Counted from the first letter of the stretch, positions 1-6,287 are shown. The stretch is 14,706 bases of DNA from Dehalococcoidales bacterium (GCA_030639445.1 DAOWCR010000011.1:1-14706), one strand, 5' to 3'. The notes: generated by a model from the letters alone, not told the origin. Made by a program: numbers and translations.

Positions 1-79
1 AATCCGTGGCCGGGCGGGTAATGGTGCCCTTCGGCGCTTTCAGTTGATGTCCTTTCGCCTTGCCGGCAATAACTCGCAT
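1..79 (-). CDS. rsmD: 16S rRNA (guanine966-N2)-methyltransferase RsmD, N-terminal fragment
   Basis: The gene reads leftwards from an ATG at 79-77 and runs off the window at base 1, so only 26 complete codons are seen. They begin MRVIAGKAKGHQLKAPKG and continue with TRPATD. This is the N-terminal signature of RsmD (typically MRVIaGkakGrrLkaP...tRPttDrvkEalFn), the SAM-dependent methyltransferase that modifies G966 of 16S rRNA in the 30S subunit. The methyltransferase core lies outside the window. The ribosome-binding site is weak (GAGCAGG just before ATG). A promoter-like TTGACA/TATCCT pair lies 50-85 bases upstream, so it may be transcribed independently of the ftsZ operon as well as by readthrough. 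The identification rests on the short N-terminus only, but the match is characteristic. Confidence 0.85.
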   Translation of the reverse strand, partial: MRVIAGKAKGHQLKAPKGTITRPATD

Positions 80-226
80 GCCTGCTCGAAAATGTATTCC
101 GCAAAAAATCTACCCCGGACAAGTCCAGTATTATAGGATAACGGCTGGAAAAAGAATTGTCAATAAAGGTGCCGGTTGGTTTCTAGCGGTGGTGGACAGT
201 TACCCCGTCTCCGGAACTCAAAAGAC
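80..226. other. Spacer between zinc-ribbon gene and rsmD
   Basis: Apart from the promoter at 130-163 I see no gene, strong terminator hairpin or RNA family signature here. The stretch near 165-200 is GC-rich with purine and pyrimidine clusters but has no convincing fold. Confidence 0.5.
130..163 (-). promoter_or_regulatory. Sigma-70-type promoter upstream of rsmD
   Basis: On the minus strand a perfect -35 TTGACA (163-158) is followed after 17 bases by TATCCT (140-135), which runs directly into a perfect TATAAT (135-130). TATAAT itself is 22 bases from the -35, so the 17-base pairing with TATCCT is the more usual geometry. It points at rsmD, whose ATG is at 79. The spacer is AT-rich compared with its surroundings. 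Confidence 0.65.
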
Positions 227-406
227 CTAGAAGTCCTGCCCCGGCAAAAGTATCCGGTGCAGGCCGCAGCAACGGCAGTGTTCGTAACTGCGGGGGACCT
301 TGTAGAACCCCTTCCGGCCGCAGCAGGGACAAAAGCCAAACTGCAGCCGGCGGCCATTCCGGTTTCCCCTCTTCCCGTTTGACCCGTTCAGGGCCGCGGC
401 CGCCAT
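227..406 (-). CDS. Small zinc-ribbon protein (CPCC...CRCC), function unknown
   Basis: A 59-residue ORF on the minus strand starts at ATG 406-404, eight bases after a perfect GGAGG, and ends with TAG at 229-227. I do not recognise a named family. It has a basic, Asn/Gly/Arg-rich N-terminus (residues 7-20). Two cysteine knuckles follow: CPCCG at 26-30 and CRCCG at 44-48. They are separated by a 13-residue loop (31-43) and followed by a hydrophobic tail RILLPG. The spacing CxxC-14-CxxC is that of a treble-clef or zinc-ribbon fold; C28 and C46 are extra cysteines. It lies between ftsZ and rsmD on the same strand, so it is probably co-transcribed with the division genes. The basic tail plus zinc ribbon suggests nucleic-acid or ribosome binding, which is inference. 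A near-overlapping 24-codon ORF ends one base before its start. Confidence 0.7.
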   Translation of the reverse strand: MAAAALNGSNGKRGNRNGRRLQFGFCPCCGRKGFYKVPRSYEHCRCCGLHRILLPGQDF

Positions 407-407
407 A

Positions 408-482
408 TCAATATCCTCCGCAGCAAGCAGCCTTACTGCTTATTATTACCGATAACAAACACCAGCCCATCCCCATAGTCAC
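408..482 (-). CDS. Possible 24-residue ORF coupled to the zinc-ribbon gene
   Basis: A GTG at 482-480 follows GGAGG (496-492) by 9 bases and opens a frame of 24 residues, MTMGMGWCLLSVIISSKAAC then CGGY. It ends at TGA 410-408, one base before the ATG of the zinc-ribbon gene, and its last codons contain that gene's Shine-Dalgarno sequence. This is the geometry of a translationally coupled upstream ORF or leader peptide. The peptide is short, hydrophobic in the middle, and has three cysteines. No family is recognised and no codon-level evidence supports it beyond its start signal and position, so it may be chance. Confidence 0.25.
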   Translation of the reverse strand: MTMGMGWCLLSVIISSKAACCGGY

Positions 483-525
483 TCGCCTTAACCTCCGGAT
501 GCTTCGGTTAGTCCATCATGCTTCT

Positions 526-541
526 GGCAGGCAAACCTGCC
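526..541. terminator. Short hairpin just after ftsZ
   Basis: GGCAGG (526-531) and CCTGCC (536-541) form a perfect six-base stem with a four-base loop, eight bases beyond the ftsZ stop on the minus strand. No T-run follows, so intrinsic termination is unlikely to be strong; it may trim or partly attenuate readthrough into the downstream small genes. Confidence 0.35.
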
Positions 542-548
542 GTCAAGG

Positions 549-1694
549 CTAACTGGTGGCGTCCGCCGCCGGGGTCTTTATCAAAGGTGGCTGGACCGGT
601 TTGACCGATGAGGTCATTGCCTGCCGCCGGTGACTATATACCGGCCGGCGCAGGAATGACGGGATATCCAGCTCTTCTTCACTCTTCAGGCCCCTGAGCA
701 TCTGCGTCAGCTCGTCTTCCTCGCTGACGCCGGTCAGTCCCAGCTTGGCAATGAAACCGGTGGCAATCAGGGTAATCCGGACATCATTATCCATCGCCGC
801 GTCATGGGCGACGCCGAATATGATGTTAGCCTCGGGGTCTACGGCTTCCTTGATGACATCAGCGGCTTCGTTCACCTCAAACAGGGTGAGACTGTTACCA
901 CCGACGACATTGAACAGCACTGCCTTTGACCCGTTAATGGAAACATCCAGGAGAGGACTGGACAAAGCCTCTTTAGCTGCCTCTATCGCCCGGTTCTGCC
1001 CCGTCCCTCTGCCTATGGACATCCAGGCCGGACCGGCACCCTTCATTATCGACTTAACATCGGCAAAGTCGAGGTTAATCATGCCGGGGGTAGTAATAAC
1101 CTCGGCAATCGCCTGGACGCCGTGCCGCAGGACATCATCGGCCAGCTTGAAAGCACTGTCCACGCCTGTCTTCTGGTCGCAGAGACCCAGTAACTTGTCA
1201 TTGGGAATAATAATCAGGGTATCAACCTTGCCCAGCAGGCGGGTAATCCCTTCATTGGCCACTTGGGTACGGTGGACACCTTCAAAGGTGAACGGTTTGG
1301 TGACCACGGCAATAGTAAGGGCACCACTCTGCATGGCTATTTCGGCGACAACCGGTGCCGCCCCCGTGCCCGTGCCACCACCCATACCGCCGGTAAGAAA
1401 CACCATATCCGCTCCGGAAACGAGCTCACAAAGCTCGTCACGGCTTTCCTCGGCCGCCTTCTGACCCATATCGTGGTCGCCGCCGACGCCGAGTCCCCTG
1501 GTTAATTTCTCGCCAAGCTGTATGCGGGTTGGGGCTTCGGGCACCGCCAGGGCCTGGGCATCGGTATTCATGGCAATGAATTCCACACCCTGAATTTCCT
1601 CCCTGACCATACGGGTGATAGCATTACTACCACCACCACCCAGACCAATCACCTTGATTTTTGCTGGATTAGCCACAAAACTTGATTTTGCCAT
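549..1694 (-). CDS. ftsZ: Cell division GTPase FtsZ
   Basis: The 381-residue product is the tubulin-like GTPase that polymerises into the Z-ring at the cytoplasmic side of the division site. The nucleotide loop GGGGSNA is at 19-25, the tubulin signature GGGTGTG at 105-111, and the T7 synergy loop NLDFADV at 207-213, which supplies catalytic acidic residues to the neighbouring subunit. The membrane-anchor binding peptide, normally at the extreme C-terminus, appears as DIPSFLRR at 343-350. It follows the globular domain after only about 20 residues of linker and is itself followed by a 31-residue Pro/Lys/Thr-rich tail. The ATG is preceded by AGGAGGAGG. It lies 48 bases after ftsA, the classical ftsA-ftsZ pair, so stoichiometric coupling is expected. 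No mur genes adjoin it. Confidence 0.98.
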   Translation of the reverse strand: MAKSSFVANPAKIKVIGLGGGGSNAITRMVREEIQGVEFIAMNTDAQALAVPEAPTRIQLGEKLTRGLGVGGDHDMGQKAAEESRDELCELVSGADMVFLTGGMGGGTGTGAAPVVAEIAMQSGALTIAVVTKPFTFEGVHRTQVANEGITRLLGKVDTLIIIPNDKLLGLCDQKTGVDSAFKLADDVLRHGVQAIAEVITTPGMINLDFADVKSIMKGAGPAWMSIGRGTGQNRAIEAAKEALSSPLLDVSINGSKAVLFNVVGGNSLTLFEVNEAADVIKEAVDPEANIIFGVAHDAAMDNDVRITLIATGFIAKLGLTGVSEEDELTQMLRGLKSEEELDIPSFLRRPVYSHRRQAMTSSVKPVQPPLIKTPAADATS

Positions 1695-1742
1695 TTTCCG
1701 CCTCCTCCTTTCTATGTTATTCCAGGTAATCTCTTTAATTTC

Positions 1743-2954
1743 CTAGCGAAACAGACCGGTAATACGGAAAGCCAAACGCCGTAAAGCGGTGCCAAATCCC
1801 CGGGACCGCCACATCTGCCGCCCCGAATTTTTAGCCCCCCACATCAGCAGACCCACGCTGGTGGCATAGGCCGGGTCGCAGAGACTATCGCTGATACCGG
1901 GCAAGCTGGACGGAATACCTATCCTTACCGGAAGCTGCAGTAGCTCGCGCCCCAGGGTAGCCATGCCGGCCAGATTGGAACTACCGCCGGTAAAGACCAG
2001 GCCGGCCGGAACCAGTGTTTCATATTCAGAGTTTGGCAGCTCCAGCAGAATAAGCTTCATTATTTCCTCAACTCGAGCCCGGATAATGTCACACAGGTCC
2101 TGATAGGAGACACCGTGCCCGTCTTGCGAAATGGCGTTGCTTTCGGTCTTATTTTCGTAAACCGGCATAACGCTGCCATACCTTTTCTTCATCTCCTCGG
2201 CCACATCAAACGGCAGCCCCAGGCCAATGGAAATGTCTCTGGTAAGCTGATAGCCGGCGACGGGTAAAATAGAAGTATGCCAGATACTCCCCTCCTTGAA
2301 GACGGCCACATCGGTAGTGCCACCACCGATATCCGCCAGGATGACACCCACCTGTTTCTCGTCCGGGGTCAATACCGCCTCGCTGCTGGCTAAAGGCTCC
2401 AGGACGAGGTCTTCCACATCTATACCGATGCTGCGAACACATTTTATCAGGTTCTGGATAGAGGTTACGGCGGCGGTAATGACGTGTGTCTCCACATCAA
2501 GTCTGAAGCCGTGCATGCCCACCGGGTTCTTGACCCCTGCCTGGCCATCAACGGCGTAAGACCGGGGAATAACGTGGAGCAGTTTCCGGTCATTGGGCAC
2601 CTTGATACTCTGGGCAGAGGCGAGGACGCGCTTCAGGTCATCGGAGCGCACCACCCGGTCATTACGGGTAATGGCGACCACTCCCCGGTTGTTCAACGAA
2701 GAGACATGCCTCCCGGTGACACCGATATAGGCCGAGTCGATTTTATAGTTACTGGCCTGCTCCGCTTTTTTCACCGATTCACGAATTGACTCTCTGGCTT
2801 CATTGATATTGACCACCAGGCCTTTGTGCAACCCTACCGACGGCGCAATACCCACGCCCACAATCTGCAAGGCGCCACCACCATTCATATCAGCAATCGC
2901 GGTGCACACCTTGGTAGTGCCAACATCAATTGAAGCAATAGTCCGTTCTTTCAT
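1743..2954 (-). CDS. ftsA: Cell division protein FtsA, actin-like membrane tether of FtsZ
   Basis: The 403-residue protein has the actin/Hsp70 ATPase fold. The phosphate-1 motif is IDVGTTKVC (9-17), phosphate-2 is LADIGGGTTDVAVF (206-219), and the adenosine motif is FTGGSSNL (321-328). The FtsA-specific SHS2/1C insertion lies around 84-165. The last residues, about 384-403, form the basic amphipathic helix (GTALRRLAFRITGLFR) that in this family inserts into the inner face of the membrane, so the protein can anchor FtsZ polymers and recruit later division proteins. Length is close to the usual 400-430. The start is ATG after a strong AGGAGGG. It follows a small RsmH-tail paralogue and precedes ftsZ by 48 bases, in an operon probably fired from the mraZ promoter. 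An intact membrane helix in a putatively wall-less lineage suggests the FtsA-FtsZ core remains functional. Confidence 0.97.
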   Translation of the reverse strand: MKERTIASIDVGTTKVCTAIADMNGGGALQIVGVGIAPSVGLHKGLVVNINEARESIRESVKKAEQASNYKIDSAYIGVTGRHVSSLNNRGVVAITRNDRVVRSDDLKRVLASAQSIKVPNDRKLLHVIPRSYAVDGQAGVKNPVGMHGFRLDVETHVITAAVTSIQNLIKCVRSIGIDVEDLVLEPLASSEAVLTPDEKQVGVILADIGGGTTDVAVFKEGSIWHTSILPVAGYQLTRDISIGLGLPFDVAEEMKKRYGSVMPVYENKTESNAISQDGHGVSYQDLCDIIRARVEEIMKLILLELPNSEYETLVPAGLVFTGGSSNLAGMATLGRELLQLPVRIGIPSSLPGISDSLCDPAYATSVGLLMWGAKNSGRQMWRSRGFGTALRRLAFRITGLFR

Positions 2955-3050
2955 CTGACCCTCCTTCTACTAGATTAAGGTTCTTTAAGTTCTGTTAACT
3001 TTTACATCTCCAGAACCTCCTTTTTCATAATCCTGAAGCTTCTGACCAAT

Positions 3051-3200
3051 CTAGGCCGCCGTAAAAATTATCCGTAGCTTTTTTTCCAGGGATGGCCTTC
3101 TCCGGGCGCCCACCTTGGTCTCACTCAAGATATTCCTTACTTCCTCGCGTTCCGGGTAACCATATTGCACGATGACGTGCTCAGCTACTCTCAGCCTTAA
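3051..3200 (-). repeat. Tandem copy A of the rsmH 3' end (copy B at 3326-3475)
   Basis: Bases from 3051 and from 3326 can be aligned without gaps at a period of 275. The first 85 bases are strongly similar, including an exact shared stretch CCAGGGATGGCCTTCTCC in both copies and matching stop codons (TAG). Similarity fades toward the 3' side of the plus strand, but the encoded residues stay aligned to about 3197. This shows the small gene arose by duplication of the end of rsmH and is not an unrelated insertion. Confidence 0.8.
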
Positions 3201-3266
3201 GTCCTCTAAAGTAGTGCCCGCTTTAGAGGTATTACCGTTAAAGGTAGTTACCGCCCAACCTTTCAT
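3051..3266 (-). CDS. Small basic protein, diverged duplicate of the RsmH C-terminal tail
   Basis: The 71-residue ORF starts at ATG 3266-3264, nine bases after AAGGAG; an in-frame TTG one codon earlier is possible but too close to the Shine-Dalgarno. Residues 1-22 (MKGWAVTTFNGNTSKAGTTL and on) are unique. Residues 23-71 align without gaps to RsmH residues 303-351, with 27 of 49 identical by eye, including RLRVAE, RRPSL and the terminal IF-x-AA. The DNA ends are also similar (see the repeat entry), so this is a tandem duplication of the rsmH 3' end that gained its own start. The tail has alternating basic and hydrophobic residues and a predicted helix at its end, with no cysteines or obvious membrane segment. 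It occupies the position of ftsL in walled bacteria but shows no FtsL-like transmembrane segment. Function unknown; an RNA-binding or division-linked role is only inference. Confidence 0.75.
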   Translation of the reverse strand: MKGWAVTTFNGNTSKAGTTLEDLRLRVAEHVIVQYGYPEREEVRNILSETKVGARRRPSLEKKLRIIFTAA

Positions 3267-3325
3267 CAAGTCCTGCTCCTTAAGTTATACTGACCCTTTA
3301 TTTTTTACCCAAACGCCCGGCCGGA

Positions 3326-4381
3326 CTAGGCCGCGGCAAAGATTACCTGGAGCCTTTTTACCAGGGATGGCCTTCTCCAGGTGCCGGCATTAGTCTCAAT
3401 CAAAAATTTTTCCACCTCGGCGCGGCTATCGCAATCATCCTGAGTGATAACCCGCTCCGCAACTCTTAATCTGGCGCTCCGACTGCGCGGATTATGCTGA
3501 ATCTCGGCGGGAGAAGGGACAATAACCTTTTTATGGACCAGTCTCAGTTGCGCCTTATGTCCACAAACGCAGACCGGCACACCCGGCGGGCAAATACAAT
3601 CCCTCGCTTCCTGTTGCAGGAACTGCTTGACAATGCGGTCTTCCAGAGAGTGATAGCTGATAACGACCAACCTGCCCTCGAACCCGAGAAGATTAACCGC
3701 CTGCTTCAGAGCGACGCCAAGGTTCTCCAGCTCCCGGTTGACCATTATGCGCAGTGCCTGGAAGGTCCTGGTGGCCGGGTGGATTTTACCCCGCCTCCGG
3801 CCGATAGCCCGCTCAATCGTCTGGGCCAGGTGAAGGGTAGAGTTTATCGGCCGTTCCTTCACGATATGCCGCGCCACCAGGTGACTGTAGTTTTCCTCGC
3901 CATACATTCTGATATAGCGAGCCAGATCAGCTTCAGACAGGGTATTAACGATATTAGCCGCGGTCACTTCCTGGCCGGGACTGAACCGCATATCCAGAGG
4001 CGCATCATACTGAAAACTGAAACCGCGCCCGTTCCCGTTAAGCTGAAGGGATGAAAGCCCCAGGTCAAACAAGATACCGTGCACCGGAGAGAAGTCATAC
4101 TTAATACAGGTAGCCTGCAGGTTAACGAAGTTTTCATTAACCAGCAGGGATGAGCCACGATAGGCTTCAAGATTGGCCCTGGCTATTTTAATGACCTCAG
4201 GGTCAGCGTCAATACCCAGCAATTGTCCCCCGGGTGAGCTGCGCTTTAAAATAGCCCCGGCATGCCCGCCTCCCCCCAGAGTGCAATCAACATAGCGCCC
4301 CCCGGGCTGGACAGCTAGTGCCTTCACCGTTTCCTCGAGCAGAACGGGAACATGGCTGGAGGTCGGTTTGTCCGAACTCAT
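3326..4381 (-). CDS. rsmH: 16S rRNA (cytosine1402-N4)-methyltransferase RsmH with C-terminal extension
   Basis: RsmH (MraW) methylates N4 of C1402 in the ribosomal P site using SAM. The 351-residue product shows HVPVLLEETV (10-19), the SAM-binding motif DCTLGGGGHAGAIL (32-45), GIDADPEVI (56-64), DLGLSSLQL (106-114), the PLDMRF motif (128-133), RTFQALRIMVNRELENL (205-221) and ISYHSLEDRIVKQF (241-254). The normal family end NPRSRSARLRVAER is at 297-310. About 41 further residues follow (to 351), ending RRPSLVKRLQVIFAAA, longer than the usual 310-320 residues. That extension is duplicated as a separate downstream ORF. The start codon overlaps the mraZ stop (TAATG), so translation is coupled. It lies second in the mraZ operon, as in most bacteria. 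Confidence 0.97.
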   Translation of the reverse strand: MSSDKPTSSHVPVLLEETVKALAVQPGGRYVDCTLGGGGHAGAILKRSSPGGQLLGIDADPEVIKIARANLEAYRGSSLLVNENFVNLQATCIKYDFSPVHGILFDLGLSSLQLNGNGRGFSFQYDAPLDMRFSPGQEVTAANIVNTLSEADLARYIRMYGEENYSHLVARHIVKERPINSTLHLAQTIERAIGRRRGKIHPATRTFQALRIMVNRELENLGVALKQAVNLLGFEGRLVVISYHSLEDRIVKQFLQQEARDCICPPGVPVCVCGHKAQLRLVHKKVIVPSPAEIQHNPRSRSARLRVAERVITQDDCDSRAEVEKFLIETNAGTWRRPSLVKRLQVIFAAA

Positions 4382-4812
4382 TAGTGCCTCTCTTCTAAGC
4401 TCTCTATTATTTGCCAGGCCTGCTCCTGACTAACTGCTTTCTCCTCTTCCCAGAGCACTTTATTCCATATCTCAAGATAAGTATTAGCTCCAGCGATAAT
4501 TACTTCGTCCATAATCTCCGCATGCTCCCGGAGCGGTATCGGGAGGGCCACCCGGCCCTGTCCGTCAATACTTACGTTAAAGGCGGTGGCAAAAAACGCC
4601 CGGTTCAGTCTCCTCATCTTGTTGTTCGGCGCCAGCGAACTACCGGTAAGCGTGGTCGCCCGCTTCTTCCACTCAGATAACGTATAGGCGTTGATGCATT
4701 TTTCCGGGCCGGGCGTCAGCACCACCCCGTCTTTCAGATCTCTCCGGAACCGGGGGGGCACCGGCATTCTGCCTTTTTCGTCTATCTTATATTCAAATTC
4801 ACCGAAAAACAT
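4381..4812 (-). CDS. mraZ: Transcriptional regulator MraZ
   Basis: The 143-residue protein carries two AbrB/SpoVT-type swapped-hairpin units: MFFGEFEYKIDEKGRMPVPP near residues 1-20, and a second around 75-95 containing FNVSIDGQGRVALP, each with the family's DxkGR and DgqGR signatures. MraZ forms a ring-shaped oligomer that binds GTGGG-type repeats in front of its own operon and represses it. Length is typical (about 145). The ATG follows GGGAG by eight bases. It is the first gene of the operon mraZ-rsmH-small gene-ftsA-ftsZ, and matching MraZ boxes sit between its start and its promoter, so autorepression is strongly indicated. The usual mur targets of this operon are absent here, so its regulon would be mostly FtsA, FtsZ and RsmH. 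Confidence 0.97.
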   Translation of the reverse strand: MFFGEFEYKIDEKGRMPVPPRFRRDLKDGVVLTPGPEKCINAYTLSEWKKRATTLTGSSLAPNNKMRRLNRAFFATAFNVSIDGQGRVALPIPLREHAEIMDEVIIAGANTYLEIWNKVLWEEEKAVSQEQAWQIIESLEERH

Positions 4813-4834
4813 TTTCTAACTCCCTGGTCAGTCC

Positions 4835-4859
4835 TCCCCTATTTTCCCACTACCTCCCA
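4835..4859 (-). promoter_or_regulatory. Triple MraZ box (operator)
   Basis: Read on the minus strand the elements are TGGGA (4859-4855), TGGGA (4849-4845) and GGGGA (4839-4835), each starting exactly 10 bases after the previous one. This is the known architecture of MraZ operators: repeats of TGGG(A/G) separated by five bases, on one helix face. They lie just downstream of the expected transcription start of the mraZ promoter and upstream of its ribosome-binding site, a position suited to repression. Confidence 0.88.
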
Positions 4860-4870
4860 CTATTCGCCAT

Positions 4871-4899
4871 TTTATAACACGTTTACCCCCTTTTGTCAA
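4871..4899 (-). promoter_or_regulatory. mraZ operon promoter
   Basis: A perfect -35 TTGACA (4899-4894), a 17-base spacer and -10 TATAAA (4876-4871) face mraZ. Long A and T tracts at 4911-4940 lie immediately upstream, where an alpha-subunit UP element would sit. Transcription would begin near 4864, just ahead of the MraZ boxes. Confidence 0.85.
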
Positions 4900-4942
4900 G
4901 ACCTTTGGCACTTTTTTTTACAAAAAAATAAAAAATTTTACG

Positions 4943-4970
4943 TTGCACCCCGTATGTGGTAAAATAAAAT
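4943..4970 (+). promoter_or_regulatory. Promoter of the mogA-trmD-rplS block
   Basis: A -35 TTGCAC (4943-4948) and -10 TAAAAT (4965-4970) are separated by 16 bases and are divergent from the mraZ promoter. The A-rich tract at 4921-4940 lies directly upstream, so both promoters may share one UP-like element. The mogA start codon is 22 bases beyond the -10, giving a very short leader. Confidence 0.7.
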
Positions 4971-4992
4971 CTGTTTCGAGAAAGGTAATTTT

Positions 4993-5478
4993 ATGCTCAA
5001 GGTGGGTATACTCACCATCAGTGATAAGGGTTCGCGGGGCCAGCGTGAAGATAAGAGCGGCCAGGTAATTAAAAACAGCCTGGCGCTTTTAGACAGTCAT
5101 TTCGCCAGGTATGAGATTATTCCCGACGAGATGGACATTATCCGCCAGAAACTCGTTGAATGGGCGGACGCCGGTAACGTGGATGTCATTATCACCACCG
5201 GCGGCACCGGACTGGGCCCGCGCGATGTTACCCCGGAAGCAACTCTCTCCATAGCGGATAAGGTCGTGCCCGGCCTGGCCGAAGCGATGAGGGCCGGGAC
5301 CCTGGATAAAACGCCGATGGCTATGCTGAGTCGGGCGGCAGCCGGCGTCAGGGGGAAATGCCTTATCGTCAACCTGCCCGGCAGCCCCAGAGCCGTCGGC
5401 GAGTGCCTGGCAGTGATACTGCCGGTGATTCCTCACGCCGTGGAGATTATTAAAGGAGAGGTAACGGAGCACTCTTAA
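4993..5478 (+). CDS. Molybdenum cofactor protein MogA/MoaB family (molybdopterin adenylyltransferase)
   Basis: The 161-residue protein has the MoCF-binding fold (PF00994) in full: VGILTISDKGSRGQREDKSG (4-23), PDE (44-46), the molybdopterin/AMP site TTGGTGLGPRDVTPEA (68-83) and LPGSPRAV (128-135). Family members adenylylate molybdopterin before metal insertion (MogA) or are the related MoaB type. The two cannot be told apart safely here, although the length and ISDKGSRG start suit a stand-alone MogA/MoaB-like enzyme. It acts in the cytoplasm and would supply cofactor to molybdo- or tungsto-enzymes. The start is ATG after AAAGG with eight bases between. It is first in a plus-strand run, 20 bases before trmD, and its promoter is divergent from mraZ. 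Confidence 0.92.
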   Translation: MLKVGILTISDKGSRGQREDKSGQVIKNSLALLDSHFARYEIIPDEMDIIRQKLVEWADAGNVDVIITTGGTGLGPRDVTPEATLSIADKVVPGLAEAMRAGTLDKTPMAMLSRAAAGVRGKCLIVNLPGSPRAVGECLAVILPVIPHAVEIIKGEVTEHS

Positions 5479-5498
5479 AAAGTGCCAGGGACTGACCA

Positions 5499-6287
5499 AT
5501 GCGTATTGATATTCTGACCCTGTTTCCGCAGATGTTTGAGGCCCCGTTCCGTGTCGGCATCTTCCAACGGGCGATTGACCGTAATCTGGTCCGCCTCAAC
5601 CTGCATAATATCCGGGACCATACGCATGATAAACATCGCACCGTTGATGACTACCCTTACAGCGGCGGCCCGGGCATGGTCCTCAAGCCCGAGCCCATCT
5701 TTGAGACCGTGGAGTCAATTAAATCAGAAATCCATCACGAAGACGAGACCGGTGACCTGTCGATCATCCTGCTCACGCCGCAGGGACGCCTCTTTTCCCA
5801 GCAAATTGCCCGGGAGCTATCAAGGCATGACCATCTAATCCTGATTTGCGGCCACTACGAAGGAGTCGACGAGCGAGTACGGGAGCACCTGGTGACCGAT
5901 GAAATCAGCATTGGCGATTACGTACTTACCGGCGGCGAGTTTCCGGCGATGGTGGTGACCGATGCCGTGGTCCGGCTCCTGCCCGGGGTCCTCGGCTCGG
6001 AAGCTTCACCTCTGGACGAGTCCCATGCCAATGGCCTGCTGGAATACCCCCAGTACACGCGCCCGAAGGTATTCCGGGGATGGCCTGTGCCCGAAGTCCT
6101 GCTCTCCGGAAACCATGCCCAAATTGCCCGGTGGCGCCGGGAGCAGGTTATCCGGCGCACGTTGCAACGCCGCCCGGACCTGCTTGACAAGACCAATCTG
6201 GACCCGACGGAAAAGCAGCTGGTCGAACGCTTGACCTCATCACCGAAAAAAACAAGGCTTAATCTGGACAAGGAGTCTATCAAATGA
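5499..6287 (+). CDS. trmD: tRNA (guanine37-N1)-methyltransferase TrmD
   Basis: TrmD transfers a methyl group from SAM to N1 of G37 next to the anticodon and prevents +1 frameshifting. The 262 residues show the knotted SPOUT fold signatures: RIDILTLFPQMF (2-13), PYSGGPGMVLKPEPIF (53-68), LLTPQGRLFSQ (91-101), GHYEGVDERV (118-127), the knot and SAM loop SIGDYVLTGGE (137-147), and the catalytic-domain linker SHANGLLEYPQYTRP (175-189). The C-terminal tRNA-binding domain (about 195-250) is present, followed by a short basic tail. Length is typical. The start is ATG with a weak AGGG. The stop overlaps the rplS start (ATGA), so the two are translationally coupled, a pairing common in bacterial ribosome operons; rpsP and rimM are not adjacent here. 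Confidence 0.97.
   Translation: MRIDILTLFPQMFEAPFRVGIFQRAIDRNLVRLNLHNIRDHTHDKHRTVDDYPYSGGPGMVLKPEPIFETVESIKSEIHHEDETGDLSIILLTPQGRLFSQQIARELSRHDHLILICGHYEGVDERVREHLVTDEISIGDYVLTGGEFPAMVVTDAVVRLLPGVLGSEASPLDESHANGLLEYPQYTRPKVFRGWPVPEVLLSGNHAQIARWRREQVIRRTLQRRPDLLDKTNLDPTEKQLVERLTSSPKKTRLNLDKESIK

Noticed and set aside
219..242. Sequence resembling part of a cobalamin riboswitch B12 box
   Set aside because: Only a short similarity (GACCT, CCTGCC words); the other conserved blocks and peripheral stems are missing.
160..357. 65-codon minus-strand frame overlapping the zinc-ribbon gene in another register
   Set aside because: It begins inside the better-supported gene, has no Shine-Dalgarno, and loses the paired CxxC pattern.
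176..382. 68-codon plus-strand frame opposite the zinc-ribbon gene
   Set aside because: No ribosome-binding site; composition explained by the cysteine and glycine codons of the minus-strand gene.
745..1464. Long open frame on the plus strand opposite ftsZ (239 codons)
   Set aside because: It lies entirely antisense to a clearly identified FtsZ; the length follows from GC-rich codon bias, with no start signal or recognisable domain.
3494..4054. Open frame of 186 codons opposite rsmH
   Set aside because: Antisense shadow of RsmH with no Shine-Dalgarno and no family resemblance.
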